Numbered from the stretch's first letter, positions 13,909 through 24,258 are shown. The stretch is 64,000 nt of DNA from JAEUIG01 sp046349775 (GCA_046349775.1 JAXMBS010000001.1:124001-188000); one strand, 5' to 3'. Notes: a model not told the origin generated them from the sequence alone. Made by a program: numbers and translations.

Positions 13909-14259
13909 ATGTGGCAGGAAGCAGCGAGCCGGCGAAAGGGGACGACAGCAACTAACTCCGGGGAAGGTCCGCGGGCGCTGGCCGACGTACTCTCGCAGTT
14001 GCAGGCGCTGCGTGGACACGGACGGACGTTCGGTTCGCGGCAGTTGGCGGAACTCTGGCAGCGGATTGCAGGCCGGGAAATCAGTGAACGCACAAAGGTG
14101 ATCGGACTGAAGAATGGAACACTGCAAGTTGGCGTCGCGACCACGGCGCTGTTGGGAGAATTGACGTCGTTTCACCAGCAACGATTGCTGCAGGCGTTGC
14201 GCAGCGATCCGGAAGGGCAGCGCATCAAGAAGCTGAAGTTTCAATTGCGGGGGAAGTAG
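13909..14259 (+). CDS. DUF721 (DciA-like) protein
   Basis: This is a small basic protein of 116 residues from the ATG at 13909, which follows AGGAGGGG at 7 nt. An upstream in-frame ATG at 13846 has no such site. The core matches DUF721: LADVLSQLQALRG, LAELWQRIAG, GTLQVGVATTALLGEL, then IKKLKFQLRGK. Known DUF721 members include DciA, which helps recruit the replicative helicase in bacteria lacking DnaC/DnaI. Its place between dnaN and gyrB, where many genomes carry recF, fits a replication role. It might offset the missing helicase-contact domain of this short DnaA; that link is inference. Confidence 0.75.
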   Translation: MWQEAASRRKGTTATNSGEGPRALADVLSQLQALRGHGRTFGSRQLAELWQRIAGREISERTKVIGLKNGTLQVGVATTALLGELTSFHQQRLLQALRSDPEGQRIKKLKFQLRGK

Positions 14260-14329
14260 ACCGCAGGACCTGGTGGAAGGCGTGGGAGATGCTGCTGCGG
14301 ACTGAACCCCTCAGAGGAGATTCGATCGC

Positions 14330-16879
14330 GTGAGTGAAGGATCAGTGGATCGGACGGATGGAATGTCGGCGGATGCTGCGAAGCGTCGCGCATCGGAAGA
14401 CTACGGCGCCGATAAGATTCAGCACCTGGAGGGGATCGAAGGGATCCGCCTGCGGCCGGCGATGTATATCGGCGGCACTGACCTCGTGGGGTTGCATCAC
14501 CTCGTGTTTGAGGTGACGGACAACGTGCTGGACGAGTTCGTCAACGGTTTTGCCGGATCGCTGTCGGTGACGATCTACGGCGACGGCTCAATCGGGATCA
14601 TCGACGACGGTCGCGGCATCCCGGTGGGGCCGATCCCCGATCTGGACAATCGCTCGGCGCTGGAGGTGGTGTTTACGGAGATTCACGCCGGCGGCAAGTT
14701 CGATCGCAAGGCGTATGCGACCGGGACGGGCGGGTTGCACGGCGTCGGTCTCACCGCCGTGAATGCGTGCAGCGAATGGGTCGAGGTGGAGGTCCGCCGC
14801 GAGGGGCACGTGTGGACGATGGAGTTTGCGCGGGGGGAGGTCGTCAGCGGGCTGACAAAGCTCGGCACGACCGATCAGACCGGGACGAAGATTCTGTTCA
14901 AGCCCGATCCGCAGATCTTCCCGAACACGACGTTTGTGTACGACACGCTCCACAAGCGGTTGCAGGACTGCGCGTTCCTGAACGCCGGCATCAAGGTCTA
15001 CATCAAGGACGAACGCAGCGGCCAGTCGGACGCGTTCCATTACGAGGACGGGTTGCGGGAATTCGTCAAGCACCTGAACAGGACGGAGACGCCGCTGACG
15101 CCGGAGGTGATTCGAATTCAGGGGAAGATTGAGGAGACGGCGGTCGACATTGCGCTGCAATGGAACGACGGATACAGCGAAAACGTGCGTTGCTACGCGA
15201 ACGGCATCTACAACTCGGAGGGGGGGACGCACCTCAGCGGGTTCCGGACGGCGCTCACGCGGACGCTCAATAACTACGGCCGGAAGGAGAACATCTACAA
15301 GGACACGGCGCCTTCGGGTGAGGACTTTCGGGAGGGCCTGGCGGCGGTGATCACGGTGCGGATCCCGAATCCGCAGTTTGAATCACAGACGAAGATCAAG
15401 CTGACGAATCCGGAGGTCGAAGGAACGGTGAATTCCGTCGTCGGCGACGGCTTGACACAGTTTTTCGAAGAGAACCCGGCGATTGCAAAGCTGATCGCGA
15501 CCAAAGGGCTGCGGGCTGCGGAAGCCCGCGAGGCGGCGCGCAAGGCGCGGGATCTGGCGCGCGACAAGAACAAGGTGTCCGGGGGCGGGCTGCCGGAGAA
15601 ACTGCGCGACTGCCGCAATCACAGCCTGGACGTGTCGGAGCTGTACCTGGTGGAAGGGGACTCCGCCGGCGGCTCGGCCGACACGGGGCGCGATGCGGCG
15701 CATCAGGCGATCCTGCCGCTGCGCGGGAAGATTCTGAACGTCGAAAAAGCGCAGCTGGTGAAGGTGCTGGGAAACACGGAAGTGGCGGCGATCTTCAAGG
15801 CGATCGGCATTTCGCCGGTGGCGGAAGACCAGGAAGTGCTGAAGCGGCGGTATGGGAAGATCATCCTGATGACCGATGCGGATATCGACGGGTCGCACAT
15901 CCGCACGCTGCTGTTGACATTCATGTTCCGGCACATGCGCGAACTGGTGAAGCAGGGGTGCGTGTACGTGGCGCAGCCGCCCCTGTACCGCGTGCTGCAG
16001 AAGAATCGCCGCAATCAGAAACCGCGCTATGTGCAGACGCACGACGAGATGATGAGCGAGCTGCTCGGTCTGGGGCTGGACGGCTCGCAGCTGCGGTTTC
16101 TCGGCCGATCGGGGACCGCCGGGAACGGTGCTGCGCGCGTGATCGAGGGGGACCGTCTGCGTGCGCTGGCGTCCGTCCTCGAAAAGCTCGACGAACCGAT
16201 CGCGGCGCTGGAACGGCGGGGAGTCGAATTGCGGACGATCGCGCGGCACGCCAGGGCAGACGGACTGCTGCCGCGGTTTCGGGTGTTCCTGGGTTCGCAT
16301 GAGCACTGGTTCAGCACGAAGAGCGAACTGGACGCGTTCCTGGCTGCCGAGCAACAAAAGGCCGGGCGCGAGCTGTCGGTGGCGGACGTGGCGGCGCAGC
16401 CCGGCGGCCCGCCGGGAGCATCGCCGGCCGAGAGTGCGGCGCCGGTCCTGCATGTGACCGACCTGCACGAAATGCGGTCCATCAACGAGGGGTTGAAGCG
16501 GCTGCGGGCGGAGTTCGACGCGTCGCTCGAGGATCTGCTGCCGGCGGGAATCGTCAATGCGGAGCAGGTGTATCCGTACGAGATCGAGCGCGACGGGGAC
16601 GTGAAGCGATTGACGAGTCTGCGGATGCTGGTGGATGCGCTGCGGAAATTCGCCGAGCGCGGGCTGACGTACACTCGATTCAAAGGGCTGGGGGAAATGA
16701 ATCCCGATGAACTGTTTGAGACGAGCATGGATCCGGCGAACCGGATCCTGAAGCAGGTGGCGCTGGAGGATGCGGCCGCCGCCGAAGAAATCTTCCGCGT
16801 GCTGATGGGAGATCACGTCGAGCCGCGGCGGGAGTTTATCGAGAAACATGCGCTGGAGGTGGCGGACCTGGATATTTGA
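14330..16879 (+). CDS. gyrB: DNA gyrase subunit B
   Basis: This is the ATPase subunit of gyrase, which introduces negative supercoils. The GTG start at 14330 follows AGAGGAGA. The 849-residue protein has the GHKL ATP site (EVTDNVLDE, DDGRGIPV, TGGLHGVGLTAVNA), the transducer, then the TOPRIM domain with VEGDSAGGSA, PLRGKILNVEKA and MTDADIDGSHIRTLLLTF. It ends with FKGLGEMNPDELFET and the terminal helix. It is longer than compact GyrB (about 640) because of an insertion after TOPRIM, roughly residues 570-740, which carries a Pro/Ala-rich linker. No intein is present and the frame is intact. It closes the dnaA-dnaN-DUF721-gyrB block. Confidence 0.97.
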   Translation: MSEGSVDRTDGMSADAAKRRASEDYGADKIQHLEGIEGIRLRPAMYIGGTDLVGLHHLVFEVTDNVLDEFVNGFAGSLSVTIYGDGSIGIIDDGRGIPVGPIPDLDNRSALEVVFTEIHAGGKFDRKAYATGTGGLHGVGLTAVNACSEWVEVEVRREGHVWTMEFARGEVVSGLTKLGTTDQTGTKILFKPDPQIFPNTTFVYDTLHKRLQDCAFLNAGIKVYIKDERSGQSDAFHYEDGLREFVKHLNRTETPLTPEVIRIQGKIEETAVDIALQWNDGYSENVRCYANGIYNSEGGTHLSGFRTALTRTLNNYGRKENIYKDTAPSGEDFREGLAAVITVRIPNPQFESQTKIKLTNPEVEGTVNSVVGDGLTQFFEENPAIAKLIATKGLRAAEAREAARKARDLARDKNKVSGGGLPEKLRDCRNHSLDVSELYLVEGDSAGGSADTGRDAAHQAILPLRGKILNVEKAQLVKVLGNTEVAAIFKAIGISPVAEDQEVLKRRYGKIILMTDADIDGSHIRTLLLTFMFRHMRELVKQGCVYVAQPPLYRVLQKNRRNQKPRYVQTHDEMMSELLGLGLDGSQLRFLGRSGTAGNGAARVIEGDRLRALASVLEKLDEPIAALERRGVELRTIARHARADGLLPRFRVFLGSHEHWFSTKSELDAFLAAEQQKAGRELSVADVAAQPGGPPGASPAESAAPVLHVTDLHEMRSINEGLKRLRAEFDASLEDLLPAGIVNAEQVYPYEIERDGDVKRLTSLRMLVDALRKFAERGLTYTRFKGLGEMNPDELFETSMDPANRILKQVALEDAAAAEEIFRVLMGDHVEPRREFIEKHALEVADLDI

Positions 16880-16922
16880 CCTGCGGGGGAGCAGTGAGAC
16901 AGTCGGGAGTCAGATTCATCGA

Positions 16923-16997
16923 ACCCCTCACCCCGACCCTCTCCCCCGGTTCACCTCACCAGTGTCATTGATGCGTCTCACGGGAGAGAGGGAGAAG
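16923..16997. repeat. CCCTCACCCC/GGGAGAGAGG hairpin repeat, copy A
   Basis: The left arm CCCTCACCCCGACCCTCTCC (from 16924) and right arm CGGGAGAGAGGGAGAAG (from 16981) can pair through CTCTCCC/GGGAGAG with a loop of about 30 nt. The copy sits between gyrB and the SEC-C gene, about 100 nt before the latter's start. Related copies are at 19268, 28122, 29653 and 37021. Confidence 0.75.
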
Positions 16998-17104
16998 CGC
17001 GCGGTGGCTGTCCATCGTCCGGTGCATCCGGTAGAGTCGAGAATCGCCGCGGCTCCGGGTCGCCGAGCGTCGCGGGCGAAGGCGGTCGTAGGGGAGAACT
17101 CGTC

Positions 17105-19048
17105 GTGTTGATGGATCCGTATGCGCTGTGCCCGTGCGGGAGCAGGAAGAAAATCAAGTTCTGCTGCCACGCCCTGGTCGGGGAGATGGAGAAAGTCCTG
17201 CGGCTGCAAGAGCACAATCAGCCGCGGATGGCCCTGCAGATGCTGGAAAAGCTGGGCAAGTCGCACCCGGAAAACCCGTGGGTGGTGACGCAGACGGCGA
17301 TGCTGCTGCTCAGCGAGGGACGCTCGACGGAGGCCGAAGCGATTCTGAGATCGTTTCTGCGCAAACACCAGGAGCATGCGTTCGCGAACGTGCTGTATGG
17401 GATTGCGGCGTACGGCGCGGCCGGCTACCCGGAGGCGAAGCGGGCGGTGCACCGGGCGTTTCGGTTCGGCGCGGGGGATTTTCAGCAGTTCATCGCGTCG
17501 CTGGCGACGGATGTGGGGGTCGGGGAGCTGCGCCGCGGGCACTATCTGGCGGCGCGTCACCATTTGGCGCTCGCACTGCGTTGGAGCGATGCGGAACAGC
17601 GGAAGGCGACGTTCGCGGCGATCTACGAATTCGACGGCAACCAGGCGATCCCGGCGTGGTGCCGCGGCCCGCAGCCGCTGCCGAACTGGACGCCCCCTGC
17701 GGAATTGCAGGACGCGCTGAATCGGGCACAGCAATTGGCATCGATCGGCTGCTGGCATGAAGCGGCCGATCACCTGGCGAGTGCGGCAGGGACCGGAAAT
17801 CAGTCGGCGGAACTGCTGCATACGATCGGGCTGTATCGGGCGTGGGACGGCGCCGAACCGGCGGCGGGGGAGTTGCTGCATCAGGCGGCGCGGGCATACG
17901 GCGATTTCGAGACGGCGGTGGACTGTGAGACGCTGGCGCAATTGCTCGATCGGCACGCGCCGGAGCAGCGGCAGTCGTACCAGGGGCACCAGTACCAGGT
18001 GCATTCGGTGTCGCGGCTGTTGTCGCAATTGGATGCGTCGCTGCGGTTGTCGCGCGTGGAGCTGGCTGCCGAGGACGTGGAGGCCTCCGGCGGCGTGATG
18101 ACGCGCGGGCGTCATCCTGGACCGGGATCGGCCGGCGGAGACGGGGGCTGTCGCTGGAGACGGTGCCGCGGACTGCGGGCACGATTTCGATCTTCACGGG
18201 GAGGGCGCTGAAGCGCCCGCCGGATTCGCGATCATCACGGCGATGGATGGAGCACCCTCGGCCGCAGCCATCGAGTTGTTCACGGCCGCCGCCGGGGACA
18301 CGATCGATCCACAGGGACATCCGCGCCCCTGGCCGAGTCGGCGTTGCCGGATGAATTCAGCGAGCCGCTGTACTTCGATGATGCGGCGAAACTGGGACGT
18401 GACGCGCGTGCTGGTGGAGGAATGGAACTCGGTCGTGCGCGAGAAATGGCCGGTCACGCCGCGACAGCGCTGGGTGGAAAATCGCCGCGAGAAGCCGTTG
18501 GAGTGCCGGAGCGGCAGCGCTGGCGGCGGCGATCAACGTCCTCGACTCCGCGCGCGTCGAGGGACGATTCTCGACGTCGCGCGCTCCGTGCCGAATATCA
18601 GTTGCCGGCCGTCGCCCCGATTCACGCCGACGCCGGGACGAACGTCAGCATGCTGTCGTTCGCGCAGAGCCTGCGGATCGAACTGGCGTCACTCACGCCG
18701 GAGCAACTGGATCAGGTGACACAACGGGCGCTGCTGATGCGGTATCCGGGTTTCGCCTATGCCGTACTGACATTCGTGATCGGGCAGGGAAGCGAAGTGA
18801 AGCCGGAGCAGCAACAGGCGTTTTATCTGGTGCTCAGCCAGATCTGCGACGACGCGTACCGGGCGGAGGAAGCGCTGCAGTGGATTGCGCGAGGCCTGGC
18901 GACCGTCGGCGAAGGTCTGCACCGGTTCGAGCAGGTTGCACGCTGGAAGATGCGTGAACTCACGACACGCGCGAACCTGGAGCCGGGCCCGGAGCTCAAT
19001 ACGCTGTTGACCGAGCTGTGGCACCTCGCCGAAGCTGCCGATGCATGA
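17105..19048 (+). CDS. SEC-C motif/TPR-like protein, frameshifted in the middle
   Basis: The intact N-terminal part (17105 to about 18100) begins with a SEC-C zinc-binding motif, YALCPCGSRKKIKFCC. A helical, TPR-like region follows (RMALQMLEKLGKSHPENP, TEAEAILRSFLRKHQEH). From about 18100 to 18600 the protein continues in changing frames: PDEFSEPLYFDD near 18348, VTRVLVEEWNSVVREKW near 18402, and INVLDSARVEGRFSTSR near 18533. The last frame is open to 19048 and ends LLTELWHLAEAADA. The full product would be about 640 residues and cytoplasmic. SEC-C motifs occur at the end of SecA and in many proteins of unknown role, so no function is assigned. GTG 17105 and ATG 17111 are both possible starts, after AGGGGAGAA. 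Confidence 0.65.
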
Positions 19049-19265
19049 GATGCTGACGCAAACGGTGGAAGGACTGGGGATCGATCCACCGTGGGAGCAC
19101 GCGATCTTGACCGTATCGGACATGTCGTCGGCGACCGCCGCCGCCTGGAGTCCAGTCGGCGCCGGTGCGACGGCGGGCGGAGAGAAGAAGCTGTGGCTGC
19201 CGGGGAGCAGCGGGCTTTGGTCGATGGCGAGTCTACCAGTCGTTGCAATTGACGGGCTTTGCTGA
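19041..19265 (+). CDS. Small hypothetical protein
   Basis: A 74-codon frame starts MHEMLTQTVEGLG and overlaps the SEC-C gene by 8 nt, which is typical of translational coupling. No domain, signal peptide or membrane segment was recognised. It may be a real small gene or a chance frame. Confidence 0.3.
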   Translation: MHEMLTQTVEGLGIDPPWEHAILTVSDMSSATAAAWSPVGAGATAGGEKKLWLPGSSGLWSMASLPVVAIDGLC

Positions 19266-19267
19266 AT

Positions 19268-19340
19268 CCCTCACCCCGGGCCTTCTCCCCGATTCACATC
19301 CAGTGCGGGATCAACGCGGATCGCGGGGGAGAGGAGAATG
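19268..19340. repeat. CCCTCACCCC/GGGGGAGAGG hairpin repeat, copy B, overlapping the ribD ribosome-binding site
   Basis: The left arm (19268-19290, CCCTCACCCCGGGCCTTCTC...) can pair with the right arm GCGGGGGAGAGGAGAA (19324-19337). The right arm ends at the ribD ATG (19338), so it also serves as the Shine-Dalgarno sequence. Confidence 0.72.
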
Positions 19341-20449
19341 GAGACGGCACCGCAATTCACTGGAGCCGACGGATGTGATGCGGCGGCCATGGAGCTGGCG
19401 GCGCGCGGCCAGGGCCGGGTCGAGCCGAACCCGCCGGTGGGTGCGGTCGTCGTGGATGACGCGCTGCGGCTCGTGAGCGAAGGCCGGCATTCACAGTTCG
19501 GCGGTCCGCACGCGGAAGTCGTCGCGCTCGACGCCGCCGGAGCGAGCGCGGGGCGCCACGCTGTACGTCACGCTGGAGCCGTGTGCTCACCACGGAAAGA
19601 CGCCGCCGTAGCGCTGCGGTTGCTGCGGCAGGCATCCGCAAGGTGGTGGTCTCGACGCCTGACCCGGCACCGCACACAGACGGACGAGGCCTGGAGTACT
19701 TGAGGTCGGCCGGAATTGATGTCGAGGTCGGACTGTTGCGGAGGAGGGGCAGCGGCTGACGCGCCGTTTACGAAGCTGATGACGCGTGGGCTGCCGTGGG
19801 TGCATGCGAAGTGGGCGATGACGCTGGACGGAAAGCTGTCCACCAGGACCGGCGACTCAAAGTGGATTTCGTCGGAGGAGTCGCGGCGGATCGCGCATGA
19901 ACTGCGGGGGCGGATGGATGCGATCATTGTTGGCATCGGGACGGCGCTGGCGGACGATCCCTTGCTGACGGCGCGGCCGCCGGGTCCGCGCGTGGCGATG
20001 CGCGTCGTGCTGGACAGCGAAGCGCGACTGCCGATCGACAGCCAATTGGTGCGTACGGCGGCACGGGACGCGCCCGTGCTGGTGGCGGTTGGTCCGAGGG
20101 CGACAATCGACCGCTGCCGTTGACGGCTGCCGGCGTCGAAATTCTGAGATTAGAAGGCGACGCGGCAGGAGGCGTGGGGCTGAGCAAGTATTGAAAGAGC
20201 TGGGCGCTCGGAAGAAGACGCACGTCCTCGTAGAAGGGGCTCGCGGCTGCTCGGTGCGTTTCACGATGCCGGGATGATCGATGAGGTGCATGCATTCGTG
20301 GCACCGAGCATCGCAGGCGGAGCGGAGCAGCCCTCGCTGGTCGGGGGTGCGGGATTGAGCGGATGTCGGAGGCGCTGCGGTTGCGCAGCGTCGAAGTGCG
20401 GCAAATCGGGCAGGACGTCTACGTGCACGGTGACGTGCCGCGCGACTGA
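19338..20449 (+). CDS. ribD: Bifunctional riboflavin biosynthesis protein RibD, frameshifted
   Basis: RibD deaminates the pyrimidinone intermediate of riboflavin synthesis and then reduces its ribosyl chain with NADPH. Read across frames, the deaminase half shows ELAARGQGRVEPNPPVGAVV, the zinc-site HAEV (GGPHAEVVAL near 19503) and TLEPCAHHGKTPP (19560-19610, two frames). The reductase half shows WVHAKWAMTLDGKLSTRTG (near 19800), DAIIVGIGTALADDPLLTAR, then a glycine-rich stretch near 20225, ending QDVYVHGDVPRD at 20449. At least four frame changes are needed. Because riboflavin is normally essential, consensus errors are more likely than loss, unless another ribD exists. Its ribosome-binding site lies in the right arm of hairpin copy B. 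Confidence 0.85.
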
Positions 20450-20508
20450 CTGCGTGAACCCGCCAGCCAGGCTTGCGAGCTGCTCAATCGTGACGGAGCA
20501 GCGGCTGA

Positions 20509-20988
20509 TCAGGAAATCAGTCGCGCGAGCCAGGCGGCGAAGAGCAGGACGACAAGCGCCGCCGTCGCAATCCAGGGGAGACGACCGCCAAGCGGCGCTC
20601 CGGTCGGGGAACGCAGCGCCCAGGCGCGATACGGGATCTGTGCGGCGACAAAGAGGGCGACGAGCCAGCCGAGGGGATGGACGGCGAGCGAAGCCGCGAG
20701 ATTACCGTGGGCCAGATGAACGAAGCTGCGCGTGAGTCCACAGCCGGGGCAATCGATCCCGAGCAGGACTTTGCTCTGGCAGACCTCGGGGAGCGGCCAC
20801 TGTGGAACGAAACGGACAGCCACGCGCTGGTCCGGGCGGACCTGCAGGAGAAATGCGGCGACGAGGACGCAGACGGCGAGGCCCAAAACGAGCCGATGAT
20901 ATTCGGAGAAGTCGTGCGGGCGCGTGGCCACGATCGAGGTGCGATCTGCGGCGGCGCAATTCAGAGCGAGGGAAGAATCGCTGCGCAT
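20509..20988 (-). CDS. DUF2752 family membrane protein
   Basis: This 159-residue integral membrane protein carries the DUF2752 hallmark CPGCGLTRS in the middle (LGIDCPGCGLTRSFVHLAHG). Hydrophobic segments flank it: VLGLAVCVLVAAFLL before, VHPLGWLVALFVAAQI and WIATAALVVLLFAAWLARL after. The family's function is unknown. The ATG at 20988 is supported by the complete frame. It converges with ribD and diverges from the DUF1501 gene, so it is probably transcribed alone. Confidence 0.8.
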   Translation of the reverse strand: MRSDSSLALNCAAADRTSIVATRPHDFSEYHRLVLGLAVCVLVAAFLLQVRPDQRVAVRFVPQWPLPEVCQSKVLLGIDCPGCGLTRSFVHLAHGNLAASLAVHPLGWLVALFVAAQIPYRAWALRSPTGAPLGGRLPWIATAALVVLLFAAWLARLIS

Positions 20989-21214
20989 GACCTGATTGTG
21001 CGGCGATCGGCGGCGGGATGCAACTTGTGCAGTGGACTGGAATTCTGGAGTTCTGCGGGCGCCGACGTTTCCGGCTCAGCATGAGGGTCGCGAATCGGCA
21101 GAACCGTGCTTGTCGGGCGAACTTCGATCGAAGTATCCTGATGTGTTGTGATTCGAAAGAACCTGCGCCAGGGGCGGTCCGATTTCTGGATTTGAGGGGG
21201 TTTCTGAGCGACCG

Positions 21215-22663
21215 ATGAGCATGAGCACAACTGGCGACTGCTCCCATCCGCTGCTGGTGAATCGTCGCACTGCGGTGCAGGCGGGGGCTGTCGGTCTGCT
21301 CGGGCTGGGGATGAATCATCTGGCCGGTCTGCGGGAGTGCGTGGGCAGCCCGATGCCGCGCGCCCGGACGTGCATTTACATCTTTCTGTCCGGGGGCCTG
21401 GCGCAGCACGACAGTTTCGATCCGAAACCGGACGCGCCGGCAGAGATTCGTGGCGAATTCGCGCCGATTGCGACGCGGGCGCCGGGGCTGCAAGTCTGCG
21501 AGCATCTGCCGCTGCTGGCGCAGCGAAGCCGCTTGTGGTCGGTGTGTCGGTCACTGACGCATCCGTCGAATGACCACTCGGCCGGTCACCACATCATGCA
21601 GACCGGGCGGACGATGCTGCCGGTCGGGTTCCGGCCCGACGCGCCGGGGGTGAACGATCACCCTTCGATTGCCTCGATCTCCGGCGCACTGACGGCTCCG
21701 CGAAACAATCTGCCACCGGCGGCGGTGATTCCCGAGCGGCTGGTGCACTCCTCCGGGCGTGTCATACCGGGACAGTTCGGCGGCGTGATGGGGTCGCGGT
21801 TTGACCCGTGGTTCATTGAAGCGTCGCCGTTTCACAACACGTCGTACGGGGCGTTTCCGCAGTACCACTTCGATCATCAGGAGCGGGGACACGCCGACAA
21901 CCGCGTGTTTCAGGCGCCGAGTCTCACGCTGCAGCACGGCCTGACGGAGGGGAAGCTCGTTCAGCGCGTGAATCTGCTGACTTCGATCGAGACCCAGCGG
22001 CGGTACCTCGACCGCAGTGCGGAGATCGAGAGCTTCGACCGTTATCGTCAGGGGGCGCTGTCGCTGCTGACCGATCCGCGGGTGAAGCAGGCGCTGGATG
22101 TCACGCGCGCGGACGAGGTGACGCAGGAGCGGTATGGGAAGAACTCGTTCGGCTGGTCGCTGCTGATGGCGCGGCGGCTGGTCGAAGTCGGCGTGAACCT
22201 GGTGCAGGTGAATCTCGGAAACAACGAGTCGTGGGACACGCACGGGGAGGCGTTTCCGCACCTGCGGGAGAAGCTGTTGCCGCCGACGGACCGGGCGCTG
22301 TCGGCACTGCTGGATGATCTGGAATCCAGTGGATTGCTGAGCGAGACGCTGATCGTGATGGCCGGGGAATTCGGCCGGACGCCGAAAATTTCGCACCTGC
22401 CGCAGTATTACAAGCTGCCGGGGCGGGACCACTGGGGAGCGGTGCAGTCGGTGTTCTTTGCGGGGGGTGGCGTGGCGGGAGGCCGGGTGATCGGCGCGTC
22501 GGACAAGCAGGGGGCGTACCCGGCCGACAATCCGCAGAAGCCGGAGAACATGGCGGCGACGATCTACCAGTCGCTGGGGATTCCGGAGACGGCGGCGTGG
22601 CATGATTCGGCGAACCGGCCGAACCACGTGTACTACGGCGAGCCGATCGCTGGATTGAGCTGA
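21215..22663 (+). CDS. DUF1501 family protein (secreted, sulfatase-fold-like)
   Basis: DUF1501 proteins are abundant in planctomycetes and belong to the alkaline phosphatase/sulfatase-like superfamily; substrates are not established. The 482-residue product begins with a twin-arginine-like export signal (VNRRTAVQAGAVGLLGLGMN). Family features follow: CIYIFLSGGLAQHDSFDPKP near residue 50, LPLLAQRSRLWSVCRSLTHP, SAGHHIMQTGR, ESWDTHGEAFPHLREKLLPP and MAGEFGRTPKI. The paralogue at 45901-47406 shares this plan. The frame is intact. The virion-like locus begins about 175 nt downstream and appears unrelated. Confidence 0.88.
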   Translation: MSMSTTGDCSHPLLVNRRTAVQAGAVGLLGLGMNHLAGLRECVGSPMPRARTCIYIFLSGGLAQHDSFDPKPDAPAEIRGEFAPIATRAPGLQVCEHLPLLAQRSRLWSVCRSLTHPSNDHSAGHHIMQTGRTMLPVGFRPDAPGVNDHPSIASISGALTAPRNNLPPAAVIPERLVHSSGRVIPGQFGGVMGSRFDPWFIEASPFHNTSYGAFPQYHFDHQERGHADNRVFQAPSLTLQHGLTEGKLVQRVNLLTSIETQRRYLDRSAEIESFDRYRQGALSLLTDPRVKQALDVTRADEVTQERYGKNSFGWSLLMARRLVEVGVNLVQVNLGNNESWDTHGEAFPHLREKLLPPTDRALSALLDDLESSGLLSETLIVMAGEFGRTPKISHLPQYYKLPGRDHWGAVQSVFFAGGGVAGGRVIGASDKQGAYPADNPQKPENMAATIYQSLGIPETAAWHDSANRPNHVYYGEPIAGLS

Positions 22664-22838
22664 TCGCGGGTGCGAAGCCGCCAGCGACAGGGGCGCGTCT
22701 CGTTGAGCGCCCGGAAGCGGGATTGCTTTGAGCGATTTGCGCGGGCGCGCGCAACGCTCTCTGATGCTTGTGACGGGCGTGAAAACGAACGCCGAACCGG
22801 TCGCGCACGCAACTGCGTGGCCGAATTCTCAAGCAGGG

Positions 22839-23770
22839 ATGCGCATGAGCCATTCGACGACGCTGGTGGAGCAGACGGGGGAGTGGCGGAGCGAGGCGCG
22901 CGTGGATCGAGGCGCGCGGACTGTTCGGAACGTGGCGCTGGCGGGACCGGCCTCGAAGAACGGTTATCGCTATGCGGAATCGGCGCTGCGGGAGGGAGCG
23001 GCGCTGTACGAGCGCAAGCCGGTGTTTCTGGATCATGCGGCTGATCCGCGGCGGCCGCAGGAGCGGAGCACGCGCGATCTGGTCGGATCGGTCGTGCAGC
23101 CGCGATTCGAAGGGGGGCGGATCCGGGGGGACATTCAGGTCCTGGACACCGAAGCGGGGCACACGTTTCTGTCGCTGGTGGAGTCGGACGCGGCGGGCGT
23201 GGGGATGTCGCACGTCGTGCTGGCGGAGCGCGGCGGCGACGGGACGATTGTGGAGCGGATTCACGACGTGATTTCGGTGGACGCGGTGATTGGGCCGGCG
23301 ACGACGACGACGTTTCGCGAATCGATCGGAAATGGGCAGGCAGCAGACAGCGAGAGCGGCGCGGAATGCGGCGACGCTGCTGTGGTCCTGGCGGAATCCG
23401 AACTGATGCTCGCGAGGCGAGCGGAATGCATTGCGGCGCGAGTCGCCGAGCTGGAGCCGCGAGCGTGCTGCGTCGGCTCGGCGGGCGGAGTCACAGCGTC
23501 GGCTGCGGCGTCAGGGCTGCCGGAAGCGCCATGTCACCGCTGTTTCTCGAACAATTGTCGGCCTCGGAGCCGGCCGTGCGGGTGCAGTTGATTGCCGAGC
23601 CGCCAGGAGCTGCTGGTTCGTTCAGCGCGCGCGGCCGCAGAGTCGCGAGCGCGAGGAACTTGCATCGCCGCCGCGGCGTTTATCGCGGCAATTCGAGGAG
23701 GCGGCTGGCGGCGGGCGCGGATGTGATCTTCGGCGGCGCGCAGCGCTGCCGGAGAAGTCTGAATCAGGGA
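22839..23770 (+). CDS. Phage prohead protease/scaffold-like protein, 3' part frameshifted
   Basis: The N-terminal 200 residues resemble the maturation protease of tailed-phage heads: ARTVRNVALAGPASKNGYRY, YERKPVFLDHA, RDLVGSVVQPRFEGGRIRGD and DAAGVGMSHVVLAE, then ISVDAVIGPATTTTFRE. A following charged helical region, partly in other frames (ALEQLSAS-type segment near 23535, RSARAAAESREREELA near 23620), fits a fused scaffold, as in Mu gpI/Z. It would cleave itself and capsid subunits during head assembly. The start at 22839 is uncertain because two nearby ATGs exist. It is the first recognisable virion gene here, and no portal or terminase precedes it. Confidence 0.6.
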
Positions 23771-23782
23771 GCGAGAGCCAAT

Positions 23783-24252
23783 ATGAACAGATTGCGATTT
23801 CGATCGGGGCAGGTGGAGCTGCGAAAGGTGCGGGTGGACTCGGCGACGGTGATCGAAGCGGGGGACCTGGTGTGGCTGGATAGACGATGCGAAGCCGCGA
23901 TCGGCGTTCGCGGACGACGAACCTGGCAACCACACAGGGGAACTTTGCGGCGAAGTTCCTGGGGTCGCACCCAGTCGCGGGCGGGGACACCGATCCGATC
24001 TCGGTCGATGTCGGTCCGCACAGCGTGTACGAGTTCGACTGCAACTCGGCGGCGTATGAGCTGGGCGCGCTGCTGGGACCGGACGAGGCGAGCTCGACAC
24101 TGATGAACCAGCAGATGGAAGCGGTCGGCAGCGCGGCGGCGGCGATTGCGCGGGCGGCGGAATTCACAATTGGCGCGCAGACGATGCTGCGGGTGACGCT
24201 GGCATCCGCGTACGCGGCGGGGAGCGCGAATGTGAATGCTCAGATCGGGTGA
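23783..24252 (+). CDS. Capsid decoration-like (DUF2190-like) protein, frameshifted
   Basis: It starts MNRLRFRSGQVELRKVRV and continues VIEAGDLVWLD. Then, after a frame change near 23880, it reads NLATTQGNFAAKFLG, DPISVDVGPHSVYEFDCNSA, ending AYAAGSANVNAQIG at 24252. Small beta-rich proteins with such a VxxGDLV / phage-typical layout sit just before the major capsid gene and stabilise heads. The position directly upstream of the gpT-like capsid gene supports this. The family call is moderate, based on layout and short similarity only. Confidence 0.5.
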
Positions 24253-24258
24253 GCAGGT

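Noticed and set aside
16040..16450. Intein or foreign insertion in gyrB
   Set aside because: The extra segment lacks intein splicing motifs and lies where long GyrB forms usually have an insertion.
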